DNA of 64,000 nucleotides from Prionace glauca (GCA_037974335.1 CM075736.1:4122863-4186862), one strand, 5' to 3'; numbered from the stretch's first letter, positions 1 through 10,487 are shown. A program made the numbers and translations. The notes: generated by a model not told the origin, from the sequence alone.

Positions 1-780
1 ACTGAGCTTGGCTGGTGGTGAAAAGGGCAATCCCCATAAGATTCTTCAAGCACACCCAAAGTCTCCACCTTTGCAACTGCCCTCGAAGTGGCCATGGGAG
101 CAGTGTAGAAAAAATGGTTGCACACCTCCTTGTGGAATGTTCCTTTGCAAAGATGATCTAGAAAGAGATGCAGTGGTACTTGTCAAGGTTCATCCAGATC
201 AGCTCTGTGATGCAGCAGTCTGTGCTCTACGCTTTGTTCCCAGGGACACACTCTGAGACAAACTTCATTTGCTGCTGGAGGGTTATCAACTTGGTGAAAC
301 ACTTTTTGGTCTGCCTGAAACATGTTGATATTCCAGTACAAAGAATTGTCCTCAATCAAGTGTTGCAAACTGGCATATTCCAAGGTATAGGACTATGTGC
401 GAAGGGTCACACTAAAGCTTGGCAGCCACTGTTCAGGTGCAGGAGAGAAAGGCCACTGCATCAGGTCTTTCAGCCAATGTAGAATGAGGCGTTAGTAACC
501 AGGTAAAATGCCTCAGACTGTGTATATATTTCTAACTGTGTACATTTTTATTAAAGCACTGCAAAGTGCAACATAACCAATGTATATAGTTTGTAAAGAA
601 TTTTGGAATTTGTAATGAAAATATTGAAATATATGTAATGTTCTCAAACTGAACTCGGTGTGAATTTTGATCTTAGGAGGAAATGTAAACATTATTGAAC
701 TTTACTGTCGTAATAATTAGAAATGTTTTATAATATGGTTTTCAAACTTTATATGAATAAAGTATATTTTTGCCCTTGAG
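1..780 (+). other. Unrecognised non-coding stretch with a 3'-end-like tail
   Basis: No convincing protein is encoded; the open frames at 8-256 and 168-482 are short and resemble nothing I know. From about 490 the sequence turns AT-rich and ends with AATAAA at 756-761, a T-rich run and CCCTTGAG, like the 3' UTR of a transcript or the tail of a retroposon. A similar tail (ATGAATAAA followed by a T-rich run) recurs near 2820-2840, which favours a dispersed repeat. Family not identified. Confidence 0.3.
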
Positions 781-802
781 GTGACTGTGGAAGGGAAGAG
801 AC

Positions 803-2133
803 CATTGTAAACTTTTTTATAGACCGGTTGGCCTGACTTCGGTCATTGACAAGATTTTAGAATCCATTATTAAAGGTGAAATCGTGGAGTACTTGGATTG
901 AGTCAGCACAGCTTCTTTGAAGATGTAACAAGAAAGTTCGATAAAGGAGAACCAGTGGATGTGATTTATTTAGGTTTCCAAAAGGCCTTTGACAAGGTGC
1001 CGCATCGGAGACTGTTAAGTAAGTTATGAACCCATGGCATTAAGGATAAGATCCTGGCACATACAGAGGATTAGCTGATTGGCAGAAGGCAGAGAGTGGG
1101 GATAAAGGAGTCTTTTTCAGAACGGCAGCCAGTGACTAGTGGTATGCTTCAGGGGCCAGTGCTGGGACCACAACTTTTCACAATATACATTAACAATTTG
1201 GAAGAAGGAACTGAAGGCACTGTTGCTAAGTTTGCAGATGATACAAAGATACATAGAGGGACAGGTAGTATTGAGGAAGCAGGGGGCTGCAGAAATATTT
1301 GGACAGGAGAGTGGATAGGAAAGTGTGCAAAGAAGTAGCACATGGAATACAATGTGGAGAAGTGTGAGGTTATGCACTTTGGAAGGAGGAATGGAAGCAT
1401 AGGCTATTTTCTGAAGGGAGAAATGCTTAAGAAATCAGAAACACAGAGAGACTTGGGAGTCCTTGTTCAAGATACTGTTCAGGTTAACGTGCAGGTTCAG
1501 TCAGCAGTTAGGAAAGCAAATGCAATGTTAGCATTCATGTCACAAGGGCTAGAATACAAGCACAGGGATGTATTTTTGAGGCTGTATAAGTCTCTGTCGG
1601 ACCCCACTTGGAGTATTGTGAGCAGTTTTGGGCCCCGTATCTAAGGAAGGATGTGCTGGCCTTGGAAAGGGTCCAGAGGAGGTTCACAAGAATGATCCCT
1701 GGAATGAAGAGCTTGTGAGTTGAGGAATAGTTGAGGACTCCGGGTCTGTACTTGGAGTTTAGAAAAATGAAGGCGGATCTTATTGAAACTTACAAGATAC
1801 TGCAAGACTTGGATAGAGTAGACATGGAGAGGCTGTTTCCACTAATAGGAAAAGTTGGAACCAGAGGGCACAACCTCAGGCTAAAGGCACAATCCTTTAA
1901 AACAGAAATGAGGAGGAATTTCTTCAACCAGAGCGTGGTGAAGGCTTTGGAGGCCAGATTTTTGAGTGTCTGTAAGACAGAGAAAGATAGACTCTTAATT
2001 AATAAGGAGATCAGGAGTTATGGGGAAATGGCAGGAGACTGAGGATGAGAAAAATATCAGCCATGAGTGAATGGCAAAGCGGCCTCAATGGGCCAAGTGG
2101 GCTAATTCTGCTCCTATGTCTTATGGTCTTATG
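803..2133 (+). mobile_element. CR1-like LINE, 5'-truncated and degraded
   Basis: The translation covers the second half of a CR1-clade reverse transcriptase in several frames: FQKAFDKVPHRR near 975-1010, QGPVLGPQLFTIYINNLEE near 1150-1205, the catalytic motif FADDTKI near 1231, then CEVMHFGRRNG, QRDLGVLV and VRKANAMLAFM up to about 1540. C-terminal coding and 3' UTR follow, ending in the typical tail with a repeated TCTTATGG unit (2117-2133). Stops and frame changes are frequent, so the copy is dead. CR1 elements are usually truncated at the 5' end, as here. Confidence 0.85.
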
Positions 2134-2155
2134 GCACTTCAGTTTTTTTAAAATT

Positions 2156-2636
2156 CATTTGGGGGAGTGGGTGTCACTGGCTGGCCAGCATTTATTCTCC
2201 ATCCCTAGTTGCCCTTAAGAAGGTGGTGGTGAGCTTCCTTCTTGATTAACTGTAGTCCACATGCTGTGGATTGACCCACAATGCCGTTAGGGAGGAAATT
2301 TCAGGATTTTCACCCAGAGACTGCCTATCTTGTGTAACAAGATAAATGCCCATTACAAAGTCAATACATTTAGTGTTGGAAGGGAAAATGATGTGATTGA
2401 TTATAGAATCTCATTGAGATTATCAGAGAGTATCTTATCAAAGATTGCAAAGGAATGGTGATATTTTTCCAAGTCAGGATGGAGGGTGGCTTAGAGGGGA
2501 ACTTGAAGATGATGATGTTCCCATGTATCTGCTGCCCTTGTCCTTCTAGATGGAAGTGGTCGTGGGTTAGGTGCTGTCTAAACATTTTTCGTGAATTACT
2601 GCAGTGTATCTTGTAGCTAGTACACACTGGCAACTT
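2156..2636 (-). mobile_element. LINE-B 3' end with about 120 bases of foreign sequence
   Basis: Read on the minus strand this is the C-terminal coding part and 3' tail of the LINE family also present at 29805-32960 (peptides YKIHCSNSRKMFRQ and HDHFHLEGQGQQIHGN). The 3' tail on the plus strand is GCCAGCATTTATTCTCC. The element is interrupted at about 2327-2450 by AT-rich sequence not expected from other copies such as 12842-13143. Confidence 0.7.
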
Positions 2637-2940
2637 GTTCTATGTAGACAACTATGAAGGTACCTTTGCACCATCTGAAAGAACCATTTTAAAATGTCTG
2701 TAACTTTTTTTGTCTGTATTGAATCATCTCAGATTGTATTATGATGCATGTGAAGAACTTGAATATTATTATACTTTGATGACCATCCTGGATTGTTCGT
2801 CATGTTCTTGCAGATATTTTATGAATAAAATTTATTTTTGCAAAAATAAAGTCAATGCTAATTGCAACTTCATCTATGTAGACAACTTAAATACCATTGC
2901 ACTTTTGTAATGACCATTTTGAAATGTCTGAGATGTTCCA
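2637..2940 (+). repeat. Diverged direct repeat of about 65 bp
   Basis: The stretch around 2639-2700 (CTATGTAGACAACTATGAAGG through CCATTTTAAAATGTCTG) is repeated in the same direction around 2873-2932 (CTATGTAGACAACTTAAATAC through CCATTTTGAAATGTCTG). The intervening 170 bases are AT-rich and include AATAAA motifs at 2823-2850. No protein is encoded. Confidence 0.5.
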
Positions 2941-2955
2941 CAGAACCATCAAACT

Positions 2956-3062
2956 GTAGAATCCCTACAGTGCAGAAAGACACTATTTGGTCCATCAAGT
3001 TTGCACAAAATCTCTGAAAGAGCATTTTATCCAGCTTATTGAGTCTGCTCCACTAGTCAATG
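2956..3062 (-). mobile_element. HE1-like SINE, 3' fragment
   Basis: TAGAATCCCTACAGTGCAGA and the following TTTGGTCCATCAAG match, in reverse, the 3' body of the HE1-like tRNA-derived SINEs at 11283-11602 and 38651-38987. The tRNA-related head is missing; the fragment abuts a LINE. Confidence 0.6.
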
Positions 3063-3812
3063 AGATCATAACTGATCTGGTGTGATATGATAACCCTCAA
3101 CTCAACTTTCTCACCTTACTGATTAAAACTTTGTCACTCAGCCTGGAACTTAATGATCCAGCCTCCATAGCCATCTGCAGTGAAGAATTCCACAGATTCG
3201 CTACCCTTTGAAAGAAGAAATTCCTCCTCATCTCTGTCTTTAGTGGGTAACCCTTTACTCTGAGATTATGCCATCTGGTCCTAGATTCTCCCAGAAGGAG
3301 AAGCAACATCCCAGCATCTACCCTGTCAAACTCCTTGAGAATCCTACATGTCTGAATAAGATTGCCTCTCATTCTTCTAAACTCCAGTGAGCACAGGCCC
3401 CAACCTACTCAACGTCCCATATAAGAAAATCCCTCTATATCTGGGATCAACCTAATGACCCTCCTCTGGACTCCCTCCAATGCCAGTATAATTTTGCTTA
3501 GATAAGGGGACCACAGCTGTTCACAGGTGTTGTTTATTGAGTGCCTTGGATAGTTTTAGCAAGATTTTTCTATTTTTATATCCCATTCCCTTTGAAATAA
3601 AGGCCTAAAGGTCAACATTCCATCTGCTTTCTCTATGATCTGCTGAACTTGAATGTTGGCTTTTTGTGATTTGTGCACACGGATCCCCAAATCCTTCCGT
3701 CCTGCAGCTCTCTGTGGTCTTTCATCATTTAAATAATATTTGGCTCCTTTATTCTTTTAACTTCACATTTTCCCACATTGTATTCCATTTACCAAGTCTT
3801 CGCCCACTCAAT
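3063..3812 (-). mobile_element. CR1-like LINE, degraded, minus strand
   Basis: On the minus strand the frame at 3097-3372 reads RGNLIQTCRILKEFDRVD, then NLRVKGYPLKTEMRRNFF and RVANLWNSS, the usual C-terminus of CR1-clade proteins. Further upstream on that strand (3470-3810) come weaker matches back to the MEFNVGKCEVMHFG region, in reverse near 3775-3810. Several stops and shifts; 5'-truncated. Confidence 0.8.
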
Positions 3813-3899
3813 GAAGATTGGACCGAGCATTGTTCACTTGACTGGAAACTCATTCCTCAGCCTACCATTAGAGATTAGAAATGATGATAATCTACAGAG

Positions 3900-4040
3900 G
3901 AGTTGGTAGGAAGTATGCAGCTCTTTACTCAAAAATAAAAAAGAGTTGCTCATTTTGTCATATGGAATGCACTGGCTAAAAGGTTGGTGTGGAAAGGTTC
4001 AATGATAAGATTTGATGCCACTACTCCTGCTCTCAACAAG
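3900..4040 (+). repeat. Left arm of an inverted repeat flanking a TIR element
   Basis: About 120-140 bases that match, in reverse orientation, the segment at 5247-5405: GGAATGCACTGGCTAAAAGG (about 3963-3982), GGTTCAATGATAAGATTTGA and CTCTCAACAAGGG occur in both. By eye roughly one base in eight differs. It ends where the TIR element begins. Confidence 0.75.
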
Positions 4041-4918
4041 GGATGATTCTCCAAACCCACTGCGCTGTTTAACAGGTGACATCAGCAGAGGCCATTTAGC
4101 AGGCTTTCTGCTGGGCACCACAGTCACCATGCATCCCTGGGCCCTAGATTTCTGACATCGGAAATCGGTGCGGAGTTGATTTAAATATGATTAGTAGGGC
4201 TGGTGTTGAAGTCTCTGGGCCCACGTGACTCTCCCCACCGAGGAGTCATTCACTCCAGCCGGGTTTACAACAGCTCCCCACTGGAGTGAAGGGAGAGCAT
4301 GGAAGCCCCCTGTCAGAGTAATGGGGGATGCCCCCTGGGCATTACCAGCCTGGCAGAGTCAGCCTAGCACCTGCACTGCCCAAGGAACAAAGTGGCAATG
4401 CAAGGGCAGCCTAGCTCTTGGCACTGCTCACCAGACATTGGGCAGTGTCAAGGGGCAGGGTCAGAGAGGGGCCTATTGGGGTGGGACCTGCAGGGGAAAA
4501 GATAGTGGGGGTGGAGAAGTGCCACTCTCAGTTGGGATCATGTTCAGAGGGAAGGAAGAAGCTGATCAAGACTGGGCGTCGGGAAAGGGGGAGGGAGGCC
4601 TTCTGGAGGGCTCGGGGACATCGAGGCGGGCTGGGGGTGGGGGCAGGTTGGCCTGGAGATGTCCGGGAGGCCAGAGATCAGGAATGGGGTTGTTGAGTGG
4701 CAGTGACGGAGTTTGCTGTGCTGGCCAATCAAGCAAGTGCAGTGGCCCACTCAGCACAATGCTGCCAGCCTCTTCAATGGGAACCTCCCTAAGGCAGTCT
4801 ACAGGGCTCAGAGTGTGGGAGATTCATTTTGAAAACCCTGCTAAAAATAACAGTGGGAGTTACTTCCGTGTTTACACAAATTCGGCACTCAGAATTTTTT
4901 TAGGAGAATCCCAGCCCA
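4041..4918 (-). mobile_element. TIR DNA element, GGGATTCTCC family, copy 1
   Basis: Same family as 6799-7972 and 57266-58460. Left end GGGATGATTCTCC (4040-4052), right end GGAGAATCCCAGCCC (about 4901-4916), inverted with respect to each other. Inside, the segments GAATCTCTGGGCCC-like (4212-4230), CACTCCAGCCGGGTT and GGGAGATTCATTTTGAAA align with copy 3 in the same order. The 239-codon open frame inside (4225-4944) is a by-product of GC-rich sequence; no transposase is visible, so the element is non-autonomous. Confidence 0.65.
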
Positions 4919-5246
4919 CATATTTTCCCATCCAGCCAGCATGACATCACATTGGCATGAATCACTAATCATTTTCAAAAACAAAACCCAGGTAACTATT
5001 GCCTGTCACCAATCTTTGAGCAATTATATGCTTTTTCTTTAAGTTTGACACTGTCTTTAACATTTTTAATTAACCACAGACGGTGGGAGGTGTCCATGGT
5101 TAACCATGGACTTCCTCAGGGGATTTTTCTTTCACATTGGAATGTGTCTACGCTAGGTTTTCTGAAATATCCCTTTAAATGTTTCCTACTGACCTACTAA
5201 CCTATTCCTTAATCACATTTGCCAATTCACTTTGGATTAGGACAAT
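4919..5246. other. Unique-looking AT-rich spacer with a perfect 20-bp palindrome
   Basis: No gene or known repeat. GTCCATGGTTAACCATGGAC at 5092-5111 is a perfect palindrome with no loop. Confidence 0.5.
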
Positions 5247-5405
5247 CACCCCTTGTTGAGAGCGGAAGTAGCAGCATCAAATCTTATCATTGAACCTTTC
5301 ACCACCACCCTTTTAGCCAGTGCATTCCATACGGCAAAACAAGCAACTTTTTTAAATTTTTGAGTAATGAGCTGCACACTTGATACATACCAGATATAGG
5401 GCCAT
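5247..5405 (-). repeat. Right arm of the inverted repeat
   Basis: Reverse complement of 3900-4040. It encodes on the minus strand VWNALAKRVVVKGSMIRFDAA, which may be a scrap of a transposon protein; no family is assigned. Confidence 0.75.
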
Positions 5406-5945
5406 AAAGTCCTCTCCTCTGGCACTTGCCCTATACTGGCACCAAGGGTCACACTGCAGCCGGCCCTGCCCTTGCCCTGATTACCTTTCAGACTTTGAGC
5501 TGTGGCGGAGGAGAGTTATGGGCCCCTTGATCTTATGACCTGGCGAGTGAGCAGTGAGATTTCATCTTCTGTGGTCTGCAAACCTGGAATGAGAACCTAC
5601 CATTCCCGCATTTGCACAGAGCGGGGTGGCAGCTGCAGGGCTTCTTTCTGGGACAGGGGTCAGGTTAATTATCACCAACTTTATAGAGGGAAATATCCAA
5701 CTGAGCAAATGTGACACCATCATTTTTACAGGAGGAAATGTGCAGCAGAGGTCATATGCGGACAAGCTTGGTAGCAAGTAGAATGAGAGGAGCTTTACTG
5801 ATTCTTCCACTACTAGTGAATATGGTGTGTTTGACTGAAGAGACTTCCTTATTTAGATCACGTATTAGATGTTGATCTACCAGAAGTAAATTTTAATAAT
5901 TACATACTGAATGTTACTGTGCTGCTTTATTGCTGTTTTAACTTT
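5406..5945. other. No recognised feature
   Basis: Short open frames only (for example 5502-5714), without recognisable domains. Composition resembles the surrounding repeats; no family match found by eye. Confidence 0.4.
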
Positions 5946-6300
5946 GTTGAACATAGAACACTACAGAACAAACAGGCCTTTCGGCCCACAAGTTGCGCCG
6001 ATCACATCCATACCTACCAAGCCACAGAACTATCTGTAACTCCCAATGCCATTAGATCCCATATACTCATCCAGAAGTCTTTTAAAAGACCCCAGCGAGT
6101 TCGCCTCTACCACCACAGATGGCAGCCAATTCCACTCACTCACCAACCTCTAGTCAAAAACTTTCCCCTAACATCTCCTCTGTACTTGCTTCCCAGCACC
6201 TTAAACCTGTAGCCTCTCGTAGCAACCATTTCAGCCCTGGGAAATAGCCTCCAAGAATCCAACCTATATTCCTCTCAACATTTTATAAACCTTGTTGGTA
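5946..6300 (-). mobile_element. CR1-like LINE 3' end (second subfamily)
   Basis: On the plus strand GAACATAGAACACTACAGAA followed by CCTTTCGGCCCAC is the reverse complement of a CR1-type 3' end. The minus-strand continuation corresponds to the C-terminal coding region, degraded. A related 3' end is found at 60535-61140. Confidence 0.65.
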
Positions 6301-6449
6301 TCTAGAGTCACATTAATTTTCAAGTTAAAATAAAATCAGACTGGAAAATAGTTTGCGAAGCATTGATCAAGGCAGAAGATACCAGTAAGTTTAATCCAAG
6401 TCACATACTATTCTATCCTGGAAATATACGATAATTTCTTAATTATCTC

Positions 6450-6592
6450 TGAGTCAAAATCCTAGAATTTCTTCCCTAACAGCAATGTAGAAAAACCTTC
6501 ACCACATAGTTCAAGAAGGCATTTTGTTATGAACAATTCTGGTCAATAAATGCTGGCCTGACTTGCATCCGAAAAATAAATAAATGCAAAAC
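6450..6592 (+). mobile_element. LINE-B 3' end fragment
   Basis: AAAATCCTAGAATTTCTTCC, CTAACAGCAATGTAG, GTTCAAGAAGGCA and CAATAAATGCTGGCCTG follow the order seen in the LINE-B 3' end at 32820-32960, followed by an A-rich tail with AAATAAATAAAT. Confidence 0.7.
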
Positions 6593-6679
6593 ACTAAGGT
6601 GTATTCAGTGTTGGTACTGTCTATCAACAGGTTTGGCATTACACTTAGGTTTTATTTTCCAGTGACCACTATCTACATA

Positions 6680-6798
6680 GGTTCCTGGCCTGCCTTCTAT
6701 CTTCCACCCTCAGTGAACTTGAGCACATCCAAAGCTCTGATATACATATTTTAATTTGCAGTAAAGCAGTTCAACATTGCTTCTTGATCCAAACATCA
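6680..6798 (+). mobile_element. L2-like LINE fragment, part 1
   Basis: CTTCTATCTTCCACCCTCAG and AACTTGAGCACATCCAAAGC encode the SSTLxxLExIQ stretch that follows the reverse transcriptase in L2-type LINEs. A TIR element interrupts it; part 2 resumes at 7973. Confidence 0.5.
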
Positions 6799-7972
6799 TG
6801 GGAGCGATTCTCCAAAAAAGTCCCAAATGTTGAGTTCTCAGGAAAACTGGTGTAAATCGCGATTATTTTTTCAATGGAAGTTCACACTCGAATCTGCCAC
6901 TGTGCAATGCAGAGGCCACAATCGTGAATATCATTAGACGTGGGGGCGCGGGGCCCATTCACAGCGGAATCGGGCGATTCCGGAACTCTGCACATGCGCA
7001 GAGGCCCTGGATTGCCAGCCTGCATGTTGCTGGTCAACTTGATCACTGGTCAGCCCAGGACCCCCACAGTGCTGCCCCTCCAGCCCCCCACAGATTGTGC
7101 CTGATCACTGCCCTCCACAGATTGTGCCTAATCGCAGCCCCCCAACCCCGGCAGATCTCCTCCACGGGAGGCAGACCCCACAGCAGGCCACCCCCTCCCT
7201 CCCCCCCCACCCCCAGCCCACCCAATCGCTGGCCTCCCTCCAGTCCCGACTGATCCCTATGCACAGTGGTAGTGGGACTCCCATCCCCATTAATCACCCC
7301 CCAGGTCCCACCCCCAGTTGTTCATGCCCCCTAGGCCATGTGCCCCCCACCCACCAGCAGTGTTGATTCCGCCCCCCCTCTGGGCAGATCCCCCTCCCCA
7401 CAGGAAGCAGACCCCACAGCAGACATCCCCACCCCCAGCAGAGGCGCCCATGGGAGGCAGACCACCCTCCCAGCTCACCCCAATCTCTGGCCTCTCTCCT
7501 GTCCTGACCGATCCCCATGCACAGTGGCAGTGGGACCCCCATCTTATATCCCTAGGCCCTGCCCCCTTGGCAGTGCTAAGGTGCCCCCTGGGCATTGCCA
7601 CTTTGCCCCTTCTGCAGTGCCATAGGGCATAGAGTTGCACTGCCCAGGTGCCCATGCCCAGGGGGCACCATCCCTCCTGCCACCCATCAGTTGGGGGGCC
7701 CGATTACCCTCCCTTCTCTCCAGCAGGGTCAGGCTGCTATTTCTCCGAAACTGGGGAGCTGGTCTGAACTCTGCTGGAGTGAAATTGTACTGGCGGGTGG
7801 GAAATGCTAGCAGGCCCGGGGACTTCAGTCCTGGACCCGATAATCACATCCGGCGCTGGGAGATGCACACATGTTAGGAACGCATGTGCGAATGCTGCGA
7901 ATTAACCAGCATGTGATTCTCTTGGTCCACTGCATTAAAAAAATTAGCATGGCAGGATGAGAGAATCACTCC
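6799..7972 (+). mobile_element. TIR DNA element, GGGATTCTCC family, copy 2
   Basis: Begins GGGAGCGATTCTCC (6800-6813) and ends GAGAGAATCACTCC (7959-7972), an imperfect terminal inverted repeat of about 13 bp. The first 230 bases (AAACTGGTGTAAATCGCG, CAATGCAGAGGCCACAAT, CACATGCGCAGAGGCC) align with the reverse complement of 58230-58460, and the last 100 bases with the reverse complement of 57266-57370. The middle is C-rich and includes CCCCTGGGCATTGCCACTTT, also shared. It has no transposase; proline-rich open frames at 6924-7810 are compositional. It sits between two pieces of an L2-like LINE. Confidence 0.75.
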
Positions 7973-8048
7973 ACCTTAACTTTAAAATTCTTATCCTCAT
8001 ACTGAAATCCCTCCATAGTTTTACCCTTTCCTATCTGAAGTCTCCAAC
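7973..8048 (+). mobile_element. L2-like LINE fragment, part 2
   Basis: TTTAAAATTCTTATCCTCAT and AAATCCCTCCATAGTTTTAC are what normally follows in L2-type LINEs a little downstream of part 1 (6680-6798), in the same orientation. Confidence 0.5.
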
Positions 8049-8210
8049 GTATTTCCTGAAGTGGAGTGTGAGTACTGTGTATGTGTTCTCTAAACTCGGA
8101 CATGAAAGCAGTGTGCCATCTCCTGACCTGCGAGTGTGAGCGCTTTCGGTTACCTGAAAGCAGCAGTGTAAGCAATGTGATCCCTGTTGTTTGCTGACAA
8201 TGGCTTTATC

Positions 8211-8291
8211 AGTTTTATTTATTTGTTCATTGGATGTAGGTGTCACTGGCAAGGCCAACATGTATTGCCCAACTTTAACTACCCTTGAGAA
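8211..8291 (-). mobile_element. LINE-B 3' tail fragment
   Basis: GGTGTCACTGGCAAGGCCAA followed by CATGTATTGCCCA and CTACCCTTGAGAAG matches the reverse complement of the LINE-B tail (compare 2165-2225). Confidence 0.65.
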
Positions 8292-8497
8292 GATTGAAAT
8301 TGCACATTGCAGGAACTTTTAATGACTCTCCAGTCCTAGGGTCAAATTAAACATTCCAGAGAAAAGGTTGGGTGTGTCATGTTCTTCAAGAAAAAAATCA
8401 GAAAAATGTTCCAATCCACTTTCTTTGCTGTCAAAAATCAGAAGCAGTTTTAAGTGATAATTTGTTTCTATTGGTGGGTATTAAAAAAAAAGTTACA

Positions 8498-9195
8498 GAC
8501 ATATAGAAACTAGAAGCAGGAGTAGGCCATTCAGACCTTCAAGCCTGCTCCACCATTCATTTTGATCATGGCTGATCATCAAATTTAATATCCTGATTCC
8601 CCCCTTCCTCTCATATCCTTTAATCCCTTTAGCCTCAAAAACTATATCTAATTTCTTCTTGAAATCACACAACATTTTGACTTCAACTAAATTCTGTGAT
8701 AGTGAATTCTGCACACTCACTACCCTCTGGATGAAGAAATTTTCCCTCACTCCAGTTCTAAAAGGTTTACCCCTTATCCTCAAACTATGACACCTAGTTC
8801 TGGACTCTCCGACCATTGGGAAAATTCTTTCTGAACCTATCCTGCCTAACCCTGTTAGAATTTCACTGGTTTCTATGAGACCCCCCTCTCACTCTTCTAA
8901 ACTTCTAGCGAATTTAATTCTAACCAACTTAGTCTCTCCTCATATGACAGACTTTACCAGGCTGATTTCCTAGAAATCAGCCTGGTAAACCTTCACTGTA
9001 CTCCTCTGCAGCAAGAACATTCTTCCTCAGGTAAGGACACCAAACAGCACACAATACTCCAGCTGTGGCCTCACCAATGCCCTATACAATTGCAGCAAAA
9101 ATCCCTATCCCTATACTCAAATCCTCTTGCTATGATGGCCAACAAACCATTTGCCTTCTTTACTTCTTGCTGTACCTGCACACTTACTTTCCTTG
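8498..9195 (-). mobile_element. CR1-like LINE fragment in duplication copy A
   Basis: Plus-strand AACTAGAAGCAGGAGTAGGC is the reverse complement of the CR1 3' end. The minus strand encodes ESRTRCHSLRIRGKPF and GVRENFFIQRVVSV (8493-8816) and RKVSVQVQQEVKKANGLLA near the other end (9110-9190). It is 5'-truncated and frame-broken. Confidence 0.85.
8953..8989. repeat. Perfect 17-bp inverted repeat, 3-nt loop
   Basis: TTTACCAGGCTGATTTC, then CTA, then its exact reverse complement GAAATCAGCCTGGTAAA. The matching position in copy B (about 10947-10976) reads TTGCCACCCTGAGAATCAGC and has only the right arm, so the left arm arose in copy A. Confidence 0.9.
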
Positions 9196-9939
9196 TTTGG
9201 AGCAGTTGAGAGAAAACATTAATTGTTTGAAAGATTCTAAAGCGTGTATTTTTGTGAGTGGAGTTTGGAATCGTCACGTAGAAACTGGAGTGTACTGAGA
9301 GAAGTAAAGTTATGTCTTTTAAGGCAGGTTACCATCCAGTCATAACATCAACTGAGATCGTAAAATTACAAAAATACGTAACCCAAAATGTTTCACAATA
9401 TCTAACTGTATTTTAATCTATTTAATTCTTGATAAATAAGACAGTTAACTCTTTATTCAGGAAATATATTCCAGTTTTGCAATATTGCCACATGGTATAA
9501 TATTTAATTTTCATTGAGGCCTTGGTTAATCTATTGCATGCTTCCAGCATTTCCTGTTGCATGCAAGAATACATTTATGCAAGCAATGATGTCACATCAT
9601 TTCTGGTAAATTAACATTGCATACATATGTAAATCTATTTCCCCATATTCCTGCAATGGACTTCTATTTCAGTGATTTTTTAAAATTGTCTTTAGAAGAT
9701 GACTATATAAACTACAATGTCACCATTAACAGGCATTGCATCCAAATCATAACTACTAACTGTGCCACATGTGTTCTCAGATTCCAATGTGCTTTAGTTA
9801 TCCAGCTTTCAGTTACAATAAATTATTTCTCTTTACCAACTTTTTTTATGATTTCAAATATTACAATCTACTACGACAATCGATGTGCCCAAAATTCCTT
9901 TTCTCTACTCAATGGAGATCAAACCCAACTTCTCCAGTG

Positions 9940-10303
9940 TTTTTTTATTCCTTCATGGGACATGGTCATTGCTGGCTAGCCAGAATTTATTGCCCACCCC
10001 TAGTTGCCCTTGGATGGCAGTTGAGAGGCAATCATATTGTTGTGGTTCTGGAGTCACATGTAGACCAGACTAGGTAAAGACAGCAGATTTCCTTCCCTAA
10101 AGGACATTAGTGAACCAGATTTTTTTTCCGACAATCGACAATGGTTTCATGGTCACGAGTAGATTCTTAATTCCAGATATTTTTTACTGAATTCAAATAC
10201 CACCACCTGCCGAGATGGCATTGAAATCTGGGTCTTCAGAACATTAACTGATTTTTTGGATTAATAGTTTAGCTATAATACCACTAGGACATCGCCTCCC
10301 CTT
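9940..10303 (-). mobile_element. tRNA-derived SINE sharing its tail with LINE-B (copy A)
   Basis: On the minus strand the element starts near 10303 with a tRNA-like head (GGCGATGTCCTAGTGGTATT), continues through TTCAATGCCATCTCGGCAG and CTAATGTCCTTTAGGGAAGG, and ends with GGGTGGGCAATAAATTCTGG then an A-rich run (from 9947 downward). The tail is nearly that of LINE-B. Confidence 0.8.
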
Positions 10304-10487
10304 TATAACTTTTAATTATTCTTCAGCCTTAGGGTCAAATTGGACATTCCAGAAAAATGATTGGGTGTGTCATGTTCTCTAAGAAAAGAATCAGAAAAAT
10401 GTTCCAATCCACTTTTTTTGCTGTTAAAAAGCAGAAGTGGTTTTAAGTGGTAATTTGTTTCTGTTGGTGGCTATTAGAAAAAAAGTT

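Larger units (their letters stand above)
8311..10303 (+). repeat. Tandem duplication, copy A (about 2.0 kb)
   Basis: This block is repeated directly and without a gap at 10304-12613. Shared landmarks in the same order: AGGGTCAAATT (8339 and 10332), TTGGGTGTGTCATGTTCT, the minus-strand CR1-like fragment, ATGATGTCACATCATT (9588 and 11902), and the tRNA-type SINE at the right end. In stretches compared by eye the copies differ at roughly one base in 10 to 25. Copy A lacks the SINE found in copy B. Confidence 0.95.

Noticed and set aside
168-482. 104-codon open frame at the left edge
   Set aside because: No motif, overlapping alternative frames, and a repeat-like 3' tail downstream.
4225-4944. 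239-codon open frame on the plus strand
   Set aside because: It lies almost wholly inside TIR element copy 1 and is a product of GC-rich composition, with no domain or homology.
6924-7810. Several proline-rich open frames of 80-120 codons
   Set aside because: They lie inside the C-rich core of TIR element copy 2.
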